A stretch of DNA of 38,111 nucleotides from Rickettsiales bacterium (lineage in GTDB: Bacteria > Pseudomonadota > Alphaproteobacteria > Rs-D84 > CACZYB01). Shown here piece by piece: positions 9,109-17,621 of the stretch (position 1 is the stretch's first letter; each line of letters opens with the position of its first letter). A program made the translations under genes and the position numbers. A model generated the notes under the pieces. The model was not told the origin of the DNA, did no database searches, and saw nothing but the letters and a program-made list of their open reading frames with translations. The stretch is taken from assembly GCA_031263095.1 (NCBI GenBank), contig JAISGI010000018.1, forward strand, positions 1 through 38,111. Direction: 5' to 3'.

Positions 9109-10620
9109 ATGCTAGCCAAAATTGCCACATCCGCGTTTAGCGGTATAGATTCGATACTCGTCTCGGCCGAGGTGATGATATCCTCGGGTCTGCCGCGCTT
9201 CGCCATAGTCGGTCTGCCGGACAAGGCTGTATCCGAGGCGAAAGAAAGGGTGGGCTCTGCGTTCCTCGCCATGGGGCTTTCGCTTCCGGCGAAAAAGATT
9301 ATCGTCAACCTCGCTCCTGCCGATGTGGTTAAAGAGGGAAGCCACTTCGACCTGCCCATCGCCGCGGCTATACTGGCCGCGCTTAATATTATTCCGGCAG
9401 AAGAGGCAAGAAATTATATGATGCTTGGCGAACTATCCTTGGACGGCGCCATAAAGCCGGTTTCCGGCATTCTTCCCGCCGCGCTTGGCGCGCTTTCGCA
9501 TAATCTCGGCATAGTTTGCCCCGCCGAGCAGGCGCCCGAGGCATTGTGGGCGGGCAATAGGCGCGTAGTGGCCGCAGGTTCTCTTATCGAGCTTATAAAT
9601 CACTTCAAGGGAAGCCAAGTCATAGCTGCGCCTCCTCCGCCTGCGGCTTTCACGGAAAACTATGCGGTTGATATGGCCGAGATAAAGGGTCAGGAACGCG
9701 CTCGTCGGGCATTGGAAATAGCAGCCGTCGGCGGCCATCACCTTTTGATGGTAGGCCCGCCCGGCGTGGGCAAGTCCATGCTCGCCTCGCGCCTGCCCAC
9801 GATTCTCCCACCAATGGGTGCGCGCGAAGCTCTCGACGTCTCGATTATAAATTCGATTGCCGGAGTAGGGCTTGAGCATGGGCTTAAATTGACCCGCCCG
9901 TTCCGCTCGCCGCACCATACCGCGTCCCAGGCGGCCCTTACCGGCGGAGGCACTAAGGCCAAGCCCGGCGAGGCAAGCCTTGCCCACAACGGCATATTGT
10001 TCCTAGACGAACTGCCCGAGTTTTCATCCGCCGCGCTCGATTCGCTGCGCCAGCCGCTCGAAAACGGGTGCATAACAGTAGCGCGCGCGAACGGGCATAT
10101 AACATACCCGGCAAGGTTCCAGCTTGTCGCCGCCATGAACCCGTGCAAGTGCGGCTACTTCGGCGACGCCGCCAAGGCATGCTCAAGCGCCCCATTGTGC
10201 GCGATGAAGTACCAAAACCGCATATCCGGCCCGCTCTACGACCGCATAGATCTCTGCGTCGAGGTGGAAAACGTAAGCCCATGGCAGCTCGAGGGCTTAA
10301 AGCCGTCTGAGCCATCGTCCTCGATTCGCGCAAGGGTCATTGCCGCTCGCCGGTTCCAGTCCGAACGGCTTGAGCGCCACACGGGCAAGCCCGGCCTCCT
10401 AAACTCCGCGCTCTCCGGCAAGGAGATAGAGGAATCCGCCGACCTGACCCCGGACGCGTCCCGGCTTTTGGCAAATTCGGCCGAGAAACTCAAACTGTCG
10501 GCCCGCGGGTATTATAAGGCGATTCGCCTCGCCCGCACCCTTGCCGACATGGCCGGCCGTGCAAGTACGACCCCTGCCGATATGTCCGAGGCTCTGACGT
10601 TCCGCCGCCGCACGCTCTAA
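9109..10620 (+). CDS. comM: ComM/YifB-family AAA+ Mg-chelatase-like ATPase
   Basis: This 503-residue protein is full length for the ComM (YifB) family. Residues ~20-165 form the N-terminal ChlI-like domain. The AAA+ core follows with Walker A GPPGVGKSM, the conserved HHTASQAALTGGG, Walker B LFLDELPEF, and the Cys-containing NPCKCGYFGD block. The C-terminal helical domain ends with the RTLADMAGR sensor region. In naturally transformable bacteria ComM is a hexameric helicase that extends branch migration during integration of imported DNA. An excellent ribosome site (GGAGAGGGG) precedes the ATG. It is divergent from the tRNA-Leu gene. Confidence 0.93.
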   Translation: MLAKIATSAFSGIDSILVSAEVMISSGLPRFAIVGLPDKAVSEAKERVGSAFLAMGLSLPAKKIIVNLAPADVVKEGSHFDLPIAAAILAALNIIPAEEARNYMMLGELSLDGAIKPVSGILPAALGALSHNLGIVCPAEQAPEALWAGNRRVVAAGSLIELINHFKGSQVIAAPPPPAAFTENYAVDMAEIKGQERARRALEIAAVGGHHLLMVGPPGVGKSMLASRLPTILPPMGAREALDVSIINSIAGVGLEHGLKLTRPFRSPHHTASQAALTGGGTKAKPGEASLAHNGILFLDELPEFSSAALDSLRQPLENGCITVARANGHITYPARFQLVAAMNPCKCGYFGDAAKACSSAPLCAMKYQNRISGPLYDRIDLCVEVENVSPWQLEGLKPSEPSSSIRARVIAARRFQSERLERHTGKPGLLNSALSGKEIEESADLTPDASRLLANSAEKLKLSARGYYKAIRLARTLADMAGRASTTPADMSEALTFRRRTL

Positions 10621-10624
10621 AAAC

Positions 10625-10653
10625 TTGCTTATATTTCTTCAATCTGGTATAAT
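10625..10653 (+). promoter_or_regulatory. Promoter of the 10663 gene (near-leaderless)
   Basis: TTGCTT (10625-10630), 17-nt spacer and TATAAT (10648-10653), then 9 nt to the ATG at 10663. The predicted leader is 1-3 nt. Confidence 0.75.
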
Positions 10654-10662
10654 TGAACCGTT

Positions 10663-11745
10663 ATGAGGAAGATTCTAGCGCTGACAGTACTGGTACAGGC
10701 TATTTCGCCCGTTTTGGCGCAGGAGGCTCAGGACATATCCTCGGCCCGCGCGTCCCAGGTTTCGCGCGCAGGGAAAAAGAAGGGCAACGGCGGCAACTCC
10801 AAGGTAAAATTGCAAAAGAAATCCGCGGGCAGGGTCGCCAAGGGCAAACGCGCGGAATCGGCCGCGCTCGCGGTTGACGAGGCATCGCTAGGAACACACA
10901 CCGACGCCGCTCTATCGGCAATAGGCGCAGACGGCACGCCCGTCGCAGCCCAAACCGCTGAGACAGCACTGATAGCAGCACCCGGCTCCGTCGCCGACAG
11001 CCCGGATTGGGAGGGCTTTACGATGTGCATGCGCGGCAGCTGCGGCGGCGGCAACAGCCAGCCTGCGAACGTGCGCTGCTACGAGGATTTGACGGCCGAG
11101 GACGTATTCAACCAGGAATGCAAGATAATGGTCGCGACCGACCCGTCGCGCGCCAAGGAATTTTACGACTACTTCCACGACACGGTACTTCCGACGGAAC
11201 AAAAGGAGGCATGCAATAGAAGAGGCGGCCTGTGGGATACCGCCGGCCGCCGGTGCCTGATAACCATAACGTACCGGAGGAAAGGAAGCGGAGCAAGCAA
11301 TGCCAAGGGCGTCAAGCTCGAGGATAATATCGGCTGCGACGACAACGTTCCGAAACAGGTCGAGCTCGGCGGAACACAGAAATCGCTGTTGTGTAAAGCG
11401 GAAATTTTCGGCAAAGGCCCGTGCTTCAACGCGGATAACAAGGCAATCGACGAAGTGAAAACGCAGCAGGCTCTTGGAGTCGGTCTTATGGTAACTGGAG
11501 TTGTTGGAGGTACAATCGGAGGAATCTTGGCTGGGAAACCAAAAGATGGAGCTGGTGATTGGAATGTCGGCACTACCGTACTGACCGGAGTCAGTGGCGC
11601 AGTTGCTGGAGTAGGGTCAGGCTTGCCGACTTTATTGACCGCCAACAGCAGGGCTGTCGGTCAAGGAACCGAAGCCAAGGGAAACTGCTCCCTTCCAGAC
11701 GGAAGCGATGTAAGCGAAAGTCAGGAAATAAGCTTGGAATGGTAA
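10663..11745 (+). CDS. Secreted Cys-rich hypothetical protein with glycine-zipper segment
   Basis: This 360-residue protein is not recognised. It begins with a clear signal peptide (MRKILALTVLVQAISPVLAQ, cleavage after VLA). Residues ~25-75 are basic and low in complexity. Residues ~120-255 contain most of about ten cysteines (MCMRGSCGGG, CYEDL, ECKIM, CNRRGG, CLITI, IGCDD, LCKAE, CFNAD), implying disulfides in the periplasm. Residues ~270-330 are hydrophobic and glycine-rich (LMVTGVVGGTIGGILAG and TGVSGAVAGVGSG), like a glycine-zipper membrane insert. Codon choice shifts from GCC/GGC-type to GGA/GCT/GTT-type at about nt 11465, suggesting a mosaic. Its own promoter predicts almost no leader. 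Confidence 0.75.
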   Translation: MRKILALTVLVQAISPVLAQEAQDISSARASQVSRAGKKKGNGGNSKVKLQKKSAGRVAKGKRAESAALAVDEASLGTHTDAALSAIGADGTPVAAQTAETALIAAPGSVADSPDWEGFTMCMRGSCGGGNSQPANVRCYEDLTAEDVFNQECKIMVATDPSRAKEFYDYFHDTVLPTEQKEACNRRGGLWDTAGRRCLITITYRRKGSGASNAKGVKLEDNIGCDDNVPKQVELGGTQKSLLCKAEIFGKGPCFNADNKAIDEVKTQQALGVGLMVTGVVGGTIGGILAGKPKDGAGDWNVGTTVLTGVSGAVAGVGSGLPTLLTANSRAVGQGTEAKGNCSLPDGSDVSESQEISLEW

Positions 11746-11776
11746 AGATATAAAACTATTTTTTATTATTTTTATC

Positions 11777-11826
11777 CCTGTGGGCAAGTGGAGATAACTT
11801 GAAAAGTTATCCTGCTTGTCCACAGG
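11777..11826. repeat. CCTGTGG/CCACAGG hairpin repeat, copy 1
   Basis: Outer stem CCTGTGG/CCACAGG, one mismatch, a 4-5 bp variable stem with G-T wobbles, a bulged A, inner stem GATAACTT/AAGTTATC and loop GAA. A T-rich stretch precedes it. It sits between convergent genes and could end transcription on both sides, although no T run follows directly. Confidence 0.8.
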
Positions 11827-11857
11827 AAACATAAAAAAAGAAGCAAGAAGGCTTCTT

Positions 11858-12292
11858 TTAACGTGAGTGAACTAATTTGCCATCTATTATAATTATATAA
11901 TCATACGCTCCCATTCCAGACTGTTCATGACGAGGATACCAACCAAATCTAACTGATTCAGCATTCAGTATCTCAGGGTGGGCTTTTATATATTCCGGGC
12001 TTAAATATATATGTTTCTGGTCAGCAGTAGTTCCAAGATTTCCATCGGTATCTACGACTATAAGTTTTCCTGGTTTTCCTCCAAGATTATTACCATCATA
12101 AGTCTTTACAATCGAGCCTTCAAAAACCTGAGGCTGAGCCGCAGGCGTGCTCTCGCAACCGGCCGCGCCAAAAGCCGCGACGACTGGTACACCGACTTTA
12201 AGTCCGACATCAAGCCCTTTGCCCACTGCTTTTGTCAAAATTTTCGCAGCTTTTTTGGCAACTTCACCCACTTTGGGGGAAATTTTCTTCAT
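11858..12292 (-). CDS. Putative lipoprotein
   Basis: The 144-residue product starts at MKKISPK (12292), chosen because GGGAG lies about 9 nt upstream. A long lysine-rich, amphipathic n-region of about 35 residues precedes VPVVAAFGAAGC, which reads as a hydrophobic core with a lipobox-like GAAGC. The mature part is ~95 residues with alternating strands and no recognised domain (VKTYDGNNLGGKPGKLIVVDTDG near its start). It is AT-rich. The unusually long n-region makes lipoprotein sorting likely but not certain. Confidence 0.65.
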   Translation of the reverse strand: MKKISPKVGEVAKKAAKILTKAVGKGLDVGLKVGVPVVAAFGAAGCESTPAAQPQVFEGSIVKTYDGNNLGGKPGKLIVVDTDGNLGTTADQKHIYLSPEYIKAHPEILNAESVRFGWYPRHEQSGMGAYDYIIIIDGKLVHSR

Positions 12293-12316
12293 TTTTTTAT
12301 ACTCCCGGTTAAACAA

Positions 12317-12345
12317 TTGACAAATTACGTCCGTCTATTTGTCAA
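12317..12345. repeat. Perfect 9-bp inverted repeat, possible operator
   Basis: TTGACAAAT and ATTTGTCAA are separated by 11 bp, upstream of the 11858-12292 lipoprotein and just after the permease stop. Each arm contains a consensus -35 hexamer. Confidence 0.6.
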
Positions 12346-12372
12346 AGTCAAGAAGTATTTTTCCCCACCCCG

Positions 12373-13614
12373 CTATTGGTACCTAAGCGCCTCTATGGGG
12401 TCAAGCTTCGTCGCCTTTATCGCGGGGAACAATCCGCTTGCTATTCCGACCACGATTGCCACGGAAAAGCTTATGATTACGGTCAAAAGCGATATTGGCA
12501 CTGCTTGGTCGAACAACGCTCCGCCCGCCTGCGAAAGCACTATTCCCAAAACCATGCCCACCATCGACCCGATGAACGAAATCAGTATCGCTTCAAGCAG
12601 AAATTGCCCCATAATTGCCCGATTCGTGGCGCCGATTGCCTTGCGAATCCCGATCTCGCGCGTGCGTTCCGTCACCGACACCAACATCATGTTCATAATG
12701 CCAATCGATCCCACAATCAGGGAAATCGACGCTATGCTGGCCAATAAAATCGACAAATACATCCCCACGCTGCGTATAGTGTTGAGCATTTCCGTCATAT
12801 CGTCGATATGGAAGTCGTTCTCTGCCGCAGGCTTGATTCTCCGCGATTCGCGCAGCGCCGTCTCGATAAGCTGCTTGGATCTCTCTATGTTGCTCTCGTC
12901 GTCCACCTGCGCCATGATATAGTTGACCCGATTCGGTATCCACGACCCTTGCAACCTCCGGCGATAGGTCGTAATCGGCATAAGAACCGCCGAATCTTGG
13001 TCTTGCCCGCCTATTCCCTGCCCCTTGGCTTTAAGGAGGCCGCGCACGACAAAGGGAACGTTGCCGATTCGCACCACTTCGCCGATAGGATCCGCCCCGT
13101 GGAACAGCTCGGTTTTAAGGGTTTGGCCGATAAGCACCGCCGCCGTAGCCGACTTTACGTCGCGCCAGGTAAGGGACTGCCCCTCCTCAAGCTCGTAATT
13201 CCCGGTCTTCATCACGTCCGGCGTGCTGGCGGTAATGCTGATGGTATAGTTCTCGCCCTTATAGACAATCTGGCGCGTCCCATGCACCATGGGCGATACG
13301 GCGGTAAGATAGCGTATTTTGCGCACCACGTCCGCGTCGTCCGTCTTGATGACGGTCTGCCCTCCGCCGCGCACACCTGCGGTTGCAGTGTACTCCGGTC
13401 GGATGATAAGCAGGTTCGAACCTATGCCGGACAGGGAATCGTTTATCATGTTTTGTACGGTCTGTCCCGCCGCTACCATAATGACCACCGCACACACACC
13501 GATGATTATGCCAAGCATCGTCAGGAACGAACGCAACCTGTTCGCATGCAGGGAAATCCACGATTCGCGGAATACCGCCTCGGCCATTCTAAGGTTTTTG
13601 TTGTCGGTTGCCAT
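12373..13614 (-). CDS. FtsX/MacB-type ABC permease subunit
   Basis: This 413-residue protein matches the permease half of MacB. It has one N-terminal membrane helix (~30-50), a large periplasmic domain (~55-280), and three C-terminal helices near 285-315, 335-360 and 372-395. The conserved ERTREIGIRKAIGA loop contacts the ATPase. In classical MacB this is fused to the ATPase; here the ATPase is a separate gene upstream, with a small lipoprotein gene between. Together with the adaptor and TolC it should form a mechanotransmission exporter of peptides, lipopeptides or macrolides. It is the last gene of the operon. Confidence 0.9.
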   Translation of the reverse strand: MATDNKNLRMAEAVFRESWISLHANRLRSFLTMLGIIIGVCAVVIMVAAGQTVQNMINDSLSGIGSNLLIIRPEYTATAGVRGGGQTVIKTDDADVVRKIRYLTAVSPMVHGTRQIVYKGENYTISITASTPDVMKTGNYELEEGQSLTWRDVKSATAAVLIGQTLKTELFHGADPIGEVVRIGNVPFVVRGLLKAKGQGIGGQDQDSAVLMPITTYRRRLQGSWIPNRVNYIMAQVDDESNIERSKQLIETALRESRRIKPAAENDFHIDDMTEMLNTIRSVGMYLSILLASIASISLIVGSIGIMNMMLVSVTERTREIGIRKAIGATNRAIMGQFLLEAILISFIGSMVGMVLGIVLSQAGGALFDQAVPISLLTVIISFSVAIVVGIASGLFPAIKATKLDPIEALRYQ

Positions 13615-13617
13615 GAT

Positions 13618-13926
13618 CTATTGTATCCCGAATCTTCCGCTTTCGAACGTGTCGCTCGAGCCATCCTGATACTCGATTTCCCGGCTGGTCTCATATCCGT
13701 TGCGATATATGACGGTAATCGTCATGACACCGGCGTTGGTCTTGGTGGAATAGCGTAGCACGCCATCCGCGGGCGTAATTCCATCCCGCTCGCAATAGTC
13801 GTACTCCGGATACATCTTGTCATACTTCTTGGGGTTGCATGGCCCCACGTCATTCTCGCTGAAGTACTTTACTCCATCGCACGCAGCAAGCAGGACGATA
13901 AGTATCGGCAACAACTTATTTTTCAT
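13618..13926 (-). CDS. Small lipoprotein inside the efflux operon
   Basis: The 102-residue product begins [16 protein letters not shown], a textbook lipoprotein signal with an LAAC lipobox. The start at 13926 overlaps the ATPase 3' end by 11 bp, and the stop lies 3 nt before the permease ATG. The mature domain is small, with the aromatic segment KMYPEYDYCERDG and strands (VMTITVIYRNGYETSREIEY). No family is recognised. Its position between the ATPase and permease genes suggests an accessory subunit or a transported/immunity factor of this exporter; that is inferred from context only. Confidence 0.8.
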   Translation of the reverse strand: MKNKLLPILIVLLAACDGVKYFSENDVGPCNPKKYDKMYPEYDYCERDGITPADGVLRYSTKTNAGVMTITVIYRNGYETSREIEYQDGSSDTFESGRFGIQ

Positions 13927-14635
13927 TATGTTCTCCCTTGAAGTTTTTGACCTCGCCATCGTACCGCACCACGCCGTCGCGGATGTAGATAAGCCGCTTG
14001 GCATACGCGGCTATGTCCGGTTCATGCGTGACAAGCACGATTGTCTTTCCCTGATGGTTCAGCTCGGTAAATAAATCCATAATCTCGTCGCTGGTTTTCG
14101 TGTCCAAGTTTCCCGTCGGCTCGTCAGCCAGAAGGAGGGAAGGGCGATTGACAAGCGCCCTCGCGATTGCGACCCTCTGCTGCATGCCGCCGGAAATCTG
14201 GTTCGGCATGCGATGGATGAAGTCGCCAAGCTTGACGCTTTTAAGTATGTCTTCTGCCCGCTCGTGCTGCTCGGACAAGGTCGCGCCGGAGTAGATCATA
14301 GGAATGCACACATTGTCGAGAATCGTGCGCTGCATAAGCAGGTTGAAGCCTTGGAAAACGAACCCGATTTTCTGGTTGCGTATGGACGCAAGCTCGTCAT
14401 CCGTCATGCCGGAAACAAGCTGTCCGTCGATAAGGTATTTGCCCTCAGTCGGTTTGTCCAGGCACCCGAGAGTGTTCATAAGCGTGGACTTACCCGACCC
14501 ACTTGGGCCCATGATGGCCACGAAATCCCCCGCTTCTATGTCGAAGTTTATGTCGTGCAAAACCGGATAAATCTGCCCTCCGGCCATGAAATAGGTCTTG
14601 AAAAGATGCTGTATGGAAATGACCTTGCCGGACAT
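13916..14635 (-). CDS. MacB/LolD-type ABC transporter ATPase
   Basis: This 239-residue ATP-binding subunit is full length. It shows Walker [10 protein letters not shown] at ~43-51, a Q-loop (FVFQGFNLL), an [15 protein letters not shown] signature, Walker [13 protein letters not shown], and the switch histidine in VLVTHEPD. The sequence is closest in style to the LolD/MacB group that works with FtsX-like permeases. It begins directly at the adaptor stop (TGATG, 1-bp overlap) and overlaps the following lipoprotein gene, so translation is probably coupled. Confidence 0.92.
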   Translation of the reverse strand: MSGKVISIQHLFKTYFMAGGQIYPVLHDINFDIEAGDFVAIMGPSGSGKSTLMNTLGCLDKPTEGKYLIDGQLVSGMTDDELASIRNQKIGFVFQGFNLLMQRTILDNVCIPMIYSGATLSEQHERAEDILKSVKLGDFIHRMPNQISGGMQQRVAIARALVNRPSLLLADEPTGNLDTKTSDEIMDLFTELNHQGKTIVLVTHEPDIAAYAKRLIYIRDGVVRYDGEVKNFKGEHNEK

Positions 14636-15858
14636 CAGCGTCTTCCACCGCCCATAGGCCCGCCGCGGTTATTCTGAGGCTTAGGTTTTGCGCGCCCCGA
14701 GCCTTCAAGATAGTCCATGATAATCTTGTCCCCTTCGCCTATGCCTGCGCCCTCTATTTCCGTATGCATGCCATCCGAGATTCCCTTGGTTATCTTGATT
14801 GCTTCGATTCCCTTTATGGACGTGTCGAAGACATATACGAACCCCTGCGATGCACCCAGCTTGCGGTCTTCGGGATACACGACTTTTGAATCGAGCGATT
14901 CCGGCGGGCGGAATTGCAATGCCTGGTTCTCGACCGACAGCGCATCCTTTTTCTCAAGAGTATTTATTTCGACAAAAGCGGTCATGCCCGGAAGAAGTTT
15001 CTCGTCCTTGTTGTCGATTTTGATTACAACATTATAGACCACGATATTCTGCTCGGTCTTTGGGTTCAACCGAATTTGATCAACCGCACCCTTGAAAGTC
15101 TCAAGTGGAAAGGCGTCTACAGTGAAATCCACGCTCTGCCCCGGCTTGACATTGCCGACGTCCGCCTCGGAAATCGAGGCCTCGATTTGCATTTTCTTGA
15201 GATCTTCCGCGATGACGAATAAGGTCGGGGCCGAGAAGCTGGAGGCAATCGTCTGCCCCTCCTCGACATTCTTGGATATGATGATTCCCTTGACCGGACT
15301 ACGGATTTCAGTATAGCCGAGATTTATCTGTACCCGCTCCATCGTCGACTTTGCCGACACATAGTCCGAATTCGCCGCGGCAAGCTCGGTCTCAGCCTGG
15401 TCAAGCTCGATTTTTGCGACATACCCAGCTTCGTATAGTTCAAGCTCGCGCGCTTGGTTGAGCGTTGCGAATTTAAGCTTGGTCTTGGCCTGCTCGTATC
15501 GAGCCTCTGCAGCTTTCATCTCCTCCTGTAGACTCGACTTGTCGATGACGGCCAACAGCTGCCCGGCCTGAACCGGAGTGTTGTAATCGACGAGAATTTT
15601 ATCGACAATACCCGATACCTGCGCGCCCACGGATACAAGATTTACAGGGTTCACATTCCCGTTCGCGCTTATCTGCGCTTTGATTGTTCGTCGCGTGACA
15701 GTGGCGAAATCAAAGCTCGACTCCTTTATATTTGCACCCTTTTTCGAAGGTGAGAATATTTTGTATATAACGAACAAAGCGATGATTGCAATCGCCCATT
15801 TAAGGATTTTGCGCCGTCTAGGTGTGGTTGCGGATACGGCTGTCATAGCATCGTCCAT
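14635..15858 (-). CDS. macA: MacA-like periplasmic adaptor (HlyD family)
   Basis: This 407-residue membrane-fusion protein has a cytoplasmic basic N terminus and one membrane anchor at ~22-38. The biotinyl-lipoyl half-motif VSVGAQVSGIVDKILVDYN follows at ~80-98. Next come the alpha-helical hairpin (~110-165), the second lipoyl half (YTEIRSPVKGIIISKNVEEGQ), and the beta-barrel and membrane-proximal domains. A Pro/Gly/Arg-rich tail follows. It bridges the inner-membrane ABC permease and the TolC-like channel. The ATG is preceded by AGAGGGG, 19 bp after the tolC-like stop. Confidence 0.9.
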   Translation of the reverse strand: MDDAMTAVSATTPRRRKILKWAIAIIALFVIYKIFSPSKKGANIKESSFDFATVTRRTIKAQISANGNVNPVNLVSVGAQVSGIVDKILVDYNTPVQAGQLLAVIDKSSLQEEMKAAEARYEQAKTKLKFATLNQARELELYEAGYVAKIELDQAETELAAANSDYVSAKSTMERVQINLGYTEIRSPVKGIIISKNVEEGQTIASSFSAPTLFVIAEDLKKMQIEASISEADVGNVKPGQSVDFTVDAFPLETFKGAVDQIRLNPKTEQNIVVYNVVIKIDNKDEKLLPGMTAFVEINTLEKKDALSVENQALQFRPPESLDSKVVYPEDRKLGASQGFVYVFDTSIKGIEAIKITKGISDGMHTEIEGAGIGEGDKIIMDYLEGSGRAKPKPQNNRGGPMGGGRR

Positions 15859-15877
15859 CGTTTCCCCTCTTTTAAGG

Positions 15878-17446
15878 TTATTCTACGTCATTTCTCTCGG
15901 GCAATATCGGCTCGCTCGCCCAGATAGCCTTGGGCTTTTCAAGTGAAGTAGAGCCAACATTATCGCTTTTTGCAGTTGGAGTTGCGGCCGCATTCTCATC
16001 CATAGCTGGTGTTTCTAAGGCTACAGGCATGACATAAGCATCCGTCTTTATATCCGCCTTAGGCCCTTCGGAATCTCGCAGGTTTTTAAGCGATAACTCG
16101 CCAGAGGCGCGAAGCAATGCCACACGGTAGATATATACCCCGTACTGCGCTGCTATTTTCTCCTTGCGCGACTGAATAAGGCGCGATTGTGCGTTTAAGA
16201 GACTGATTATATCGCCCTTCCCGGCTTGATATGAGCCAAGAGCAACCTGCTCGTTCTCCTGAGCACTCTCGAACATCTTTTTGGCCAGAGTCAGAGATTT
16301 CAAAGAAGTCTTATAGTCGTTATACGCATTCACAACCGACAGCTCGACCTCCTGCTCTTTAAGTCGCACTGCCTCGCGAGCATAGGCATACATGTACTTG
16401 GCATTGCGCAAAGAATACGTTGTGTCAAAACCCGAGAATATAGGTATGGTAAGCTTTACTCCCGCCGCATGACTACCCGATTCGATGAAAGATTTACCAT
16501 TCCCCTCATCCATATTCACGTTCCACTGTCCGCTTGCGTAGGTGGAGAGAATGGGGTAAAAATCTGCACTCGCTCGCCGAACATCCGCATACGAAGCGTT
16601 CATATCGGATACTTTCGAAGCCAAATCCGGACGTTTCGCAAGCGCGACCTCTATAATCTCTCCGATGGATTTCTTCACCGGGTCGTTCTCCGGCATATCA
16701 AGCGGCGTGGCAAGCGAAATGGAAAGGTTCGGCGACAGGCCTAAAATCTGAAGTAGGTTGGCCTTGTCCGTTCGCACTACTTGTTCCTGCCGCGTGGTGT
16801 CAAGCTGCGCTTGGACAAGCGCGGTCTCGGCCTGAAGCTTGTCCGCTTTCGAGTTCATGCCAAGCTCGAATTTCTTACTGGCAAGCTCGAAAGCTTTCGT
16901 GGCCGCCTCTTCGTTCGCGCGTGCCGCCGCCAAGGCTTCTATCGCAGATAGGGTCTGGTAGTATGAGGAAATCGCCTCGAACGCAACGTTCTGTAGGGTC
17001 GAGTTATACGCGAAGCTCTTTGAGTTCATGGTCTGGAACGTCCCCTCGGTTGCGGAATCCCGTCGACCAAAATCGTAAAGTGTCCAAGAAATAGACGCAC
17101 CCAGTGTAGCCGCATCCTCATCCGATTTGAAGTTCTCCTTGTCCTTATAGTATATCTCCTGTAAGTTCCGCTGATACCCGGCTGAGGCATCAAGCGTAGG
17201 CCAATATGATGACAGCGACCTACGGTAAAGCGCCTGGCTCGACTTTGCAAGCAGCCAGCTGCTCCGCGTCTGCGAGTTATTGCACATAGCAAGCTCTATC
17301 ACGTCGGCAAGGTCAAGCTCGTCGGTCGCGAGGTTCTTGGAAAAGTTGCACGACTTCGAAAGCTCGGCAAGCGAGGTATTACGCACTTCAGCTCTTGCAC
17401 TCGTACCGATAAGAGCCATAATTATCAAAAAACTTATTCTCTTCAT
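15878..17446 (-). CDS. tolC: TolC-like outer-membrane efflux channel
   Basis: The 522-residue product has a signal peptide (MKRISFLIIMALIGTSARA) and two OEP repeats. Each shows the long helical hairpins and turn motifs of TolC trimers: LADVIELAMCNN early, LQAETALVQAQLDTTRQEQ mid-protein, and GKGDIISLLNAQSRLIQSRKE in the second repeat. The start at 17446 has AAGGAGT upstream and removes an implausible 33-residue extension. The C-terminal ~70 residues are charged and low in complexity. It is first in the efflux operon, behind a near-consensus promoter. Confidence 0.92.
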   Translation of the reverse strand: MKRISFLIIMALIGTSARAEVRNTSLAELSKSCNFSKNLATDELDLADVIELAMCNNSQTRSSWLLAKSSQALYRRSLSSYWPTLDASAGYQRNLQEIYYKDKENFKSDEDAATLGASISWTLYDFGRRDSATEGTFQTMNSKSFAYNSTLQNVAFEAISSYYQTLSAIEALAAARANEEAATKAFELASKKFELGMNSKADKLQAETALVQAQLDTTRQEQVVRTDKANLLQILGLSPNLSISLATPLDMPENDPVKKSIGEIIEVALAKRPDLASKVSDMNASYADVRRASADFYPILSTYASGQWNVNMDEGNGKSFIESGSHAAGVKLTIPIFSGFDTTYSLRNAKYMYAYAREAVRLKEQEVELSVVNAYNDYKTSLKSLTLAKKMFESAQENEQVALGSYQAGKGDIISLLNAQSRLIQSRKEKIAAQYGVYIYRVALLRASGELSLKNLRDSEGPKADIKTDAYVMPVALETPAMDENAAATPTAKSDNVGSTSLEKPKAIWASEPILPERNDVE

Positions 17447-17467
17447 TGCCACTCCTTGTATCGACTT

Positions 17468-17496
17468 ATTATATAGGAAACCAGCCATCGAGTCAA
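17468..17496 (-). promoter_or_regulatory. Promoter of the efflux operon
   Basis: TTGACT (17491-17496), 17-nt spacer and TATAAT (17468-17473) on the minus strand. The leader is about 15 nt and carries AAGGAGT. Confidence 0.8.
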
Positions 17497-17621
17497 TAGA
17501 AAAATGGCCGTTTCCCCTTTGTCTAATATATGACAAACAAGGCAAATTCTTGCGTTTTTGTTATTATTGAAAAGTATATGGAATCAGGAAGTAATTTATG
17601 AAAGTTATGGATAGGACTCCT

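Noticed and set aside
11777-11826. DnaA boxes / replication origin
   Set aside because: TTATCC and CCACAGG occur near each other but not as TTATNCACA, and there is no box cluster, dnaA or AT-rich unwinding region.
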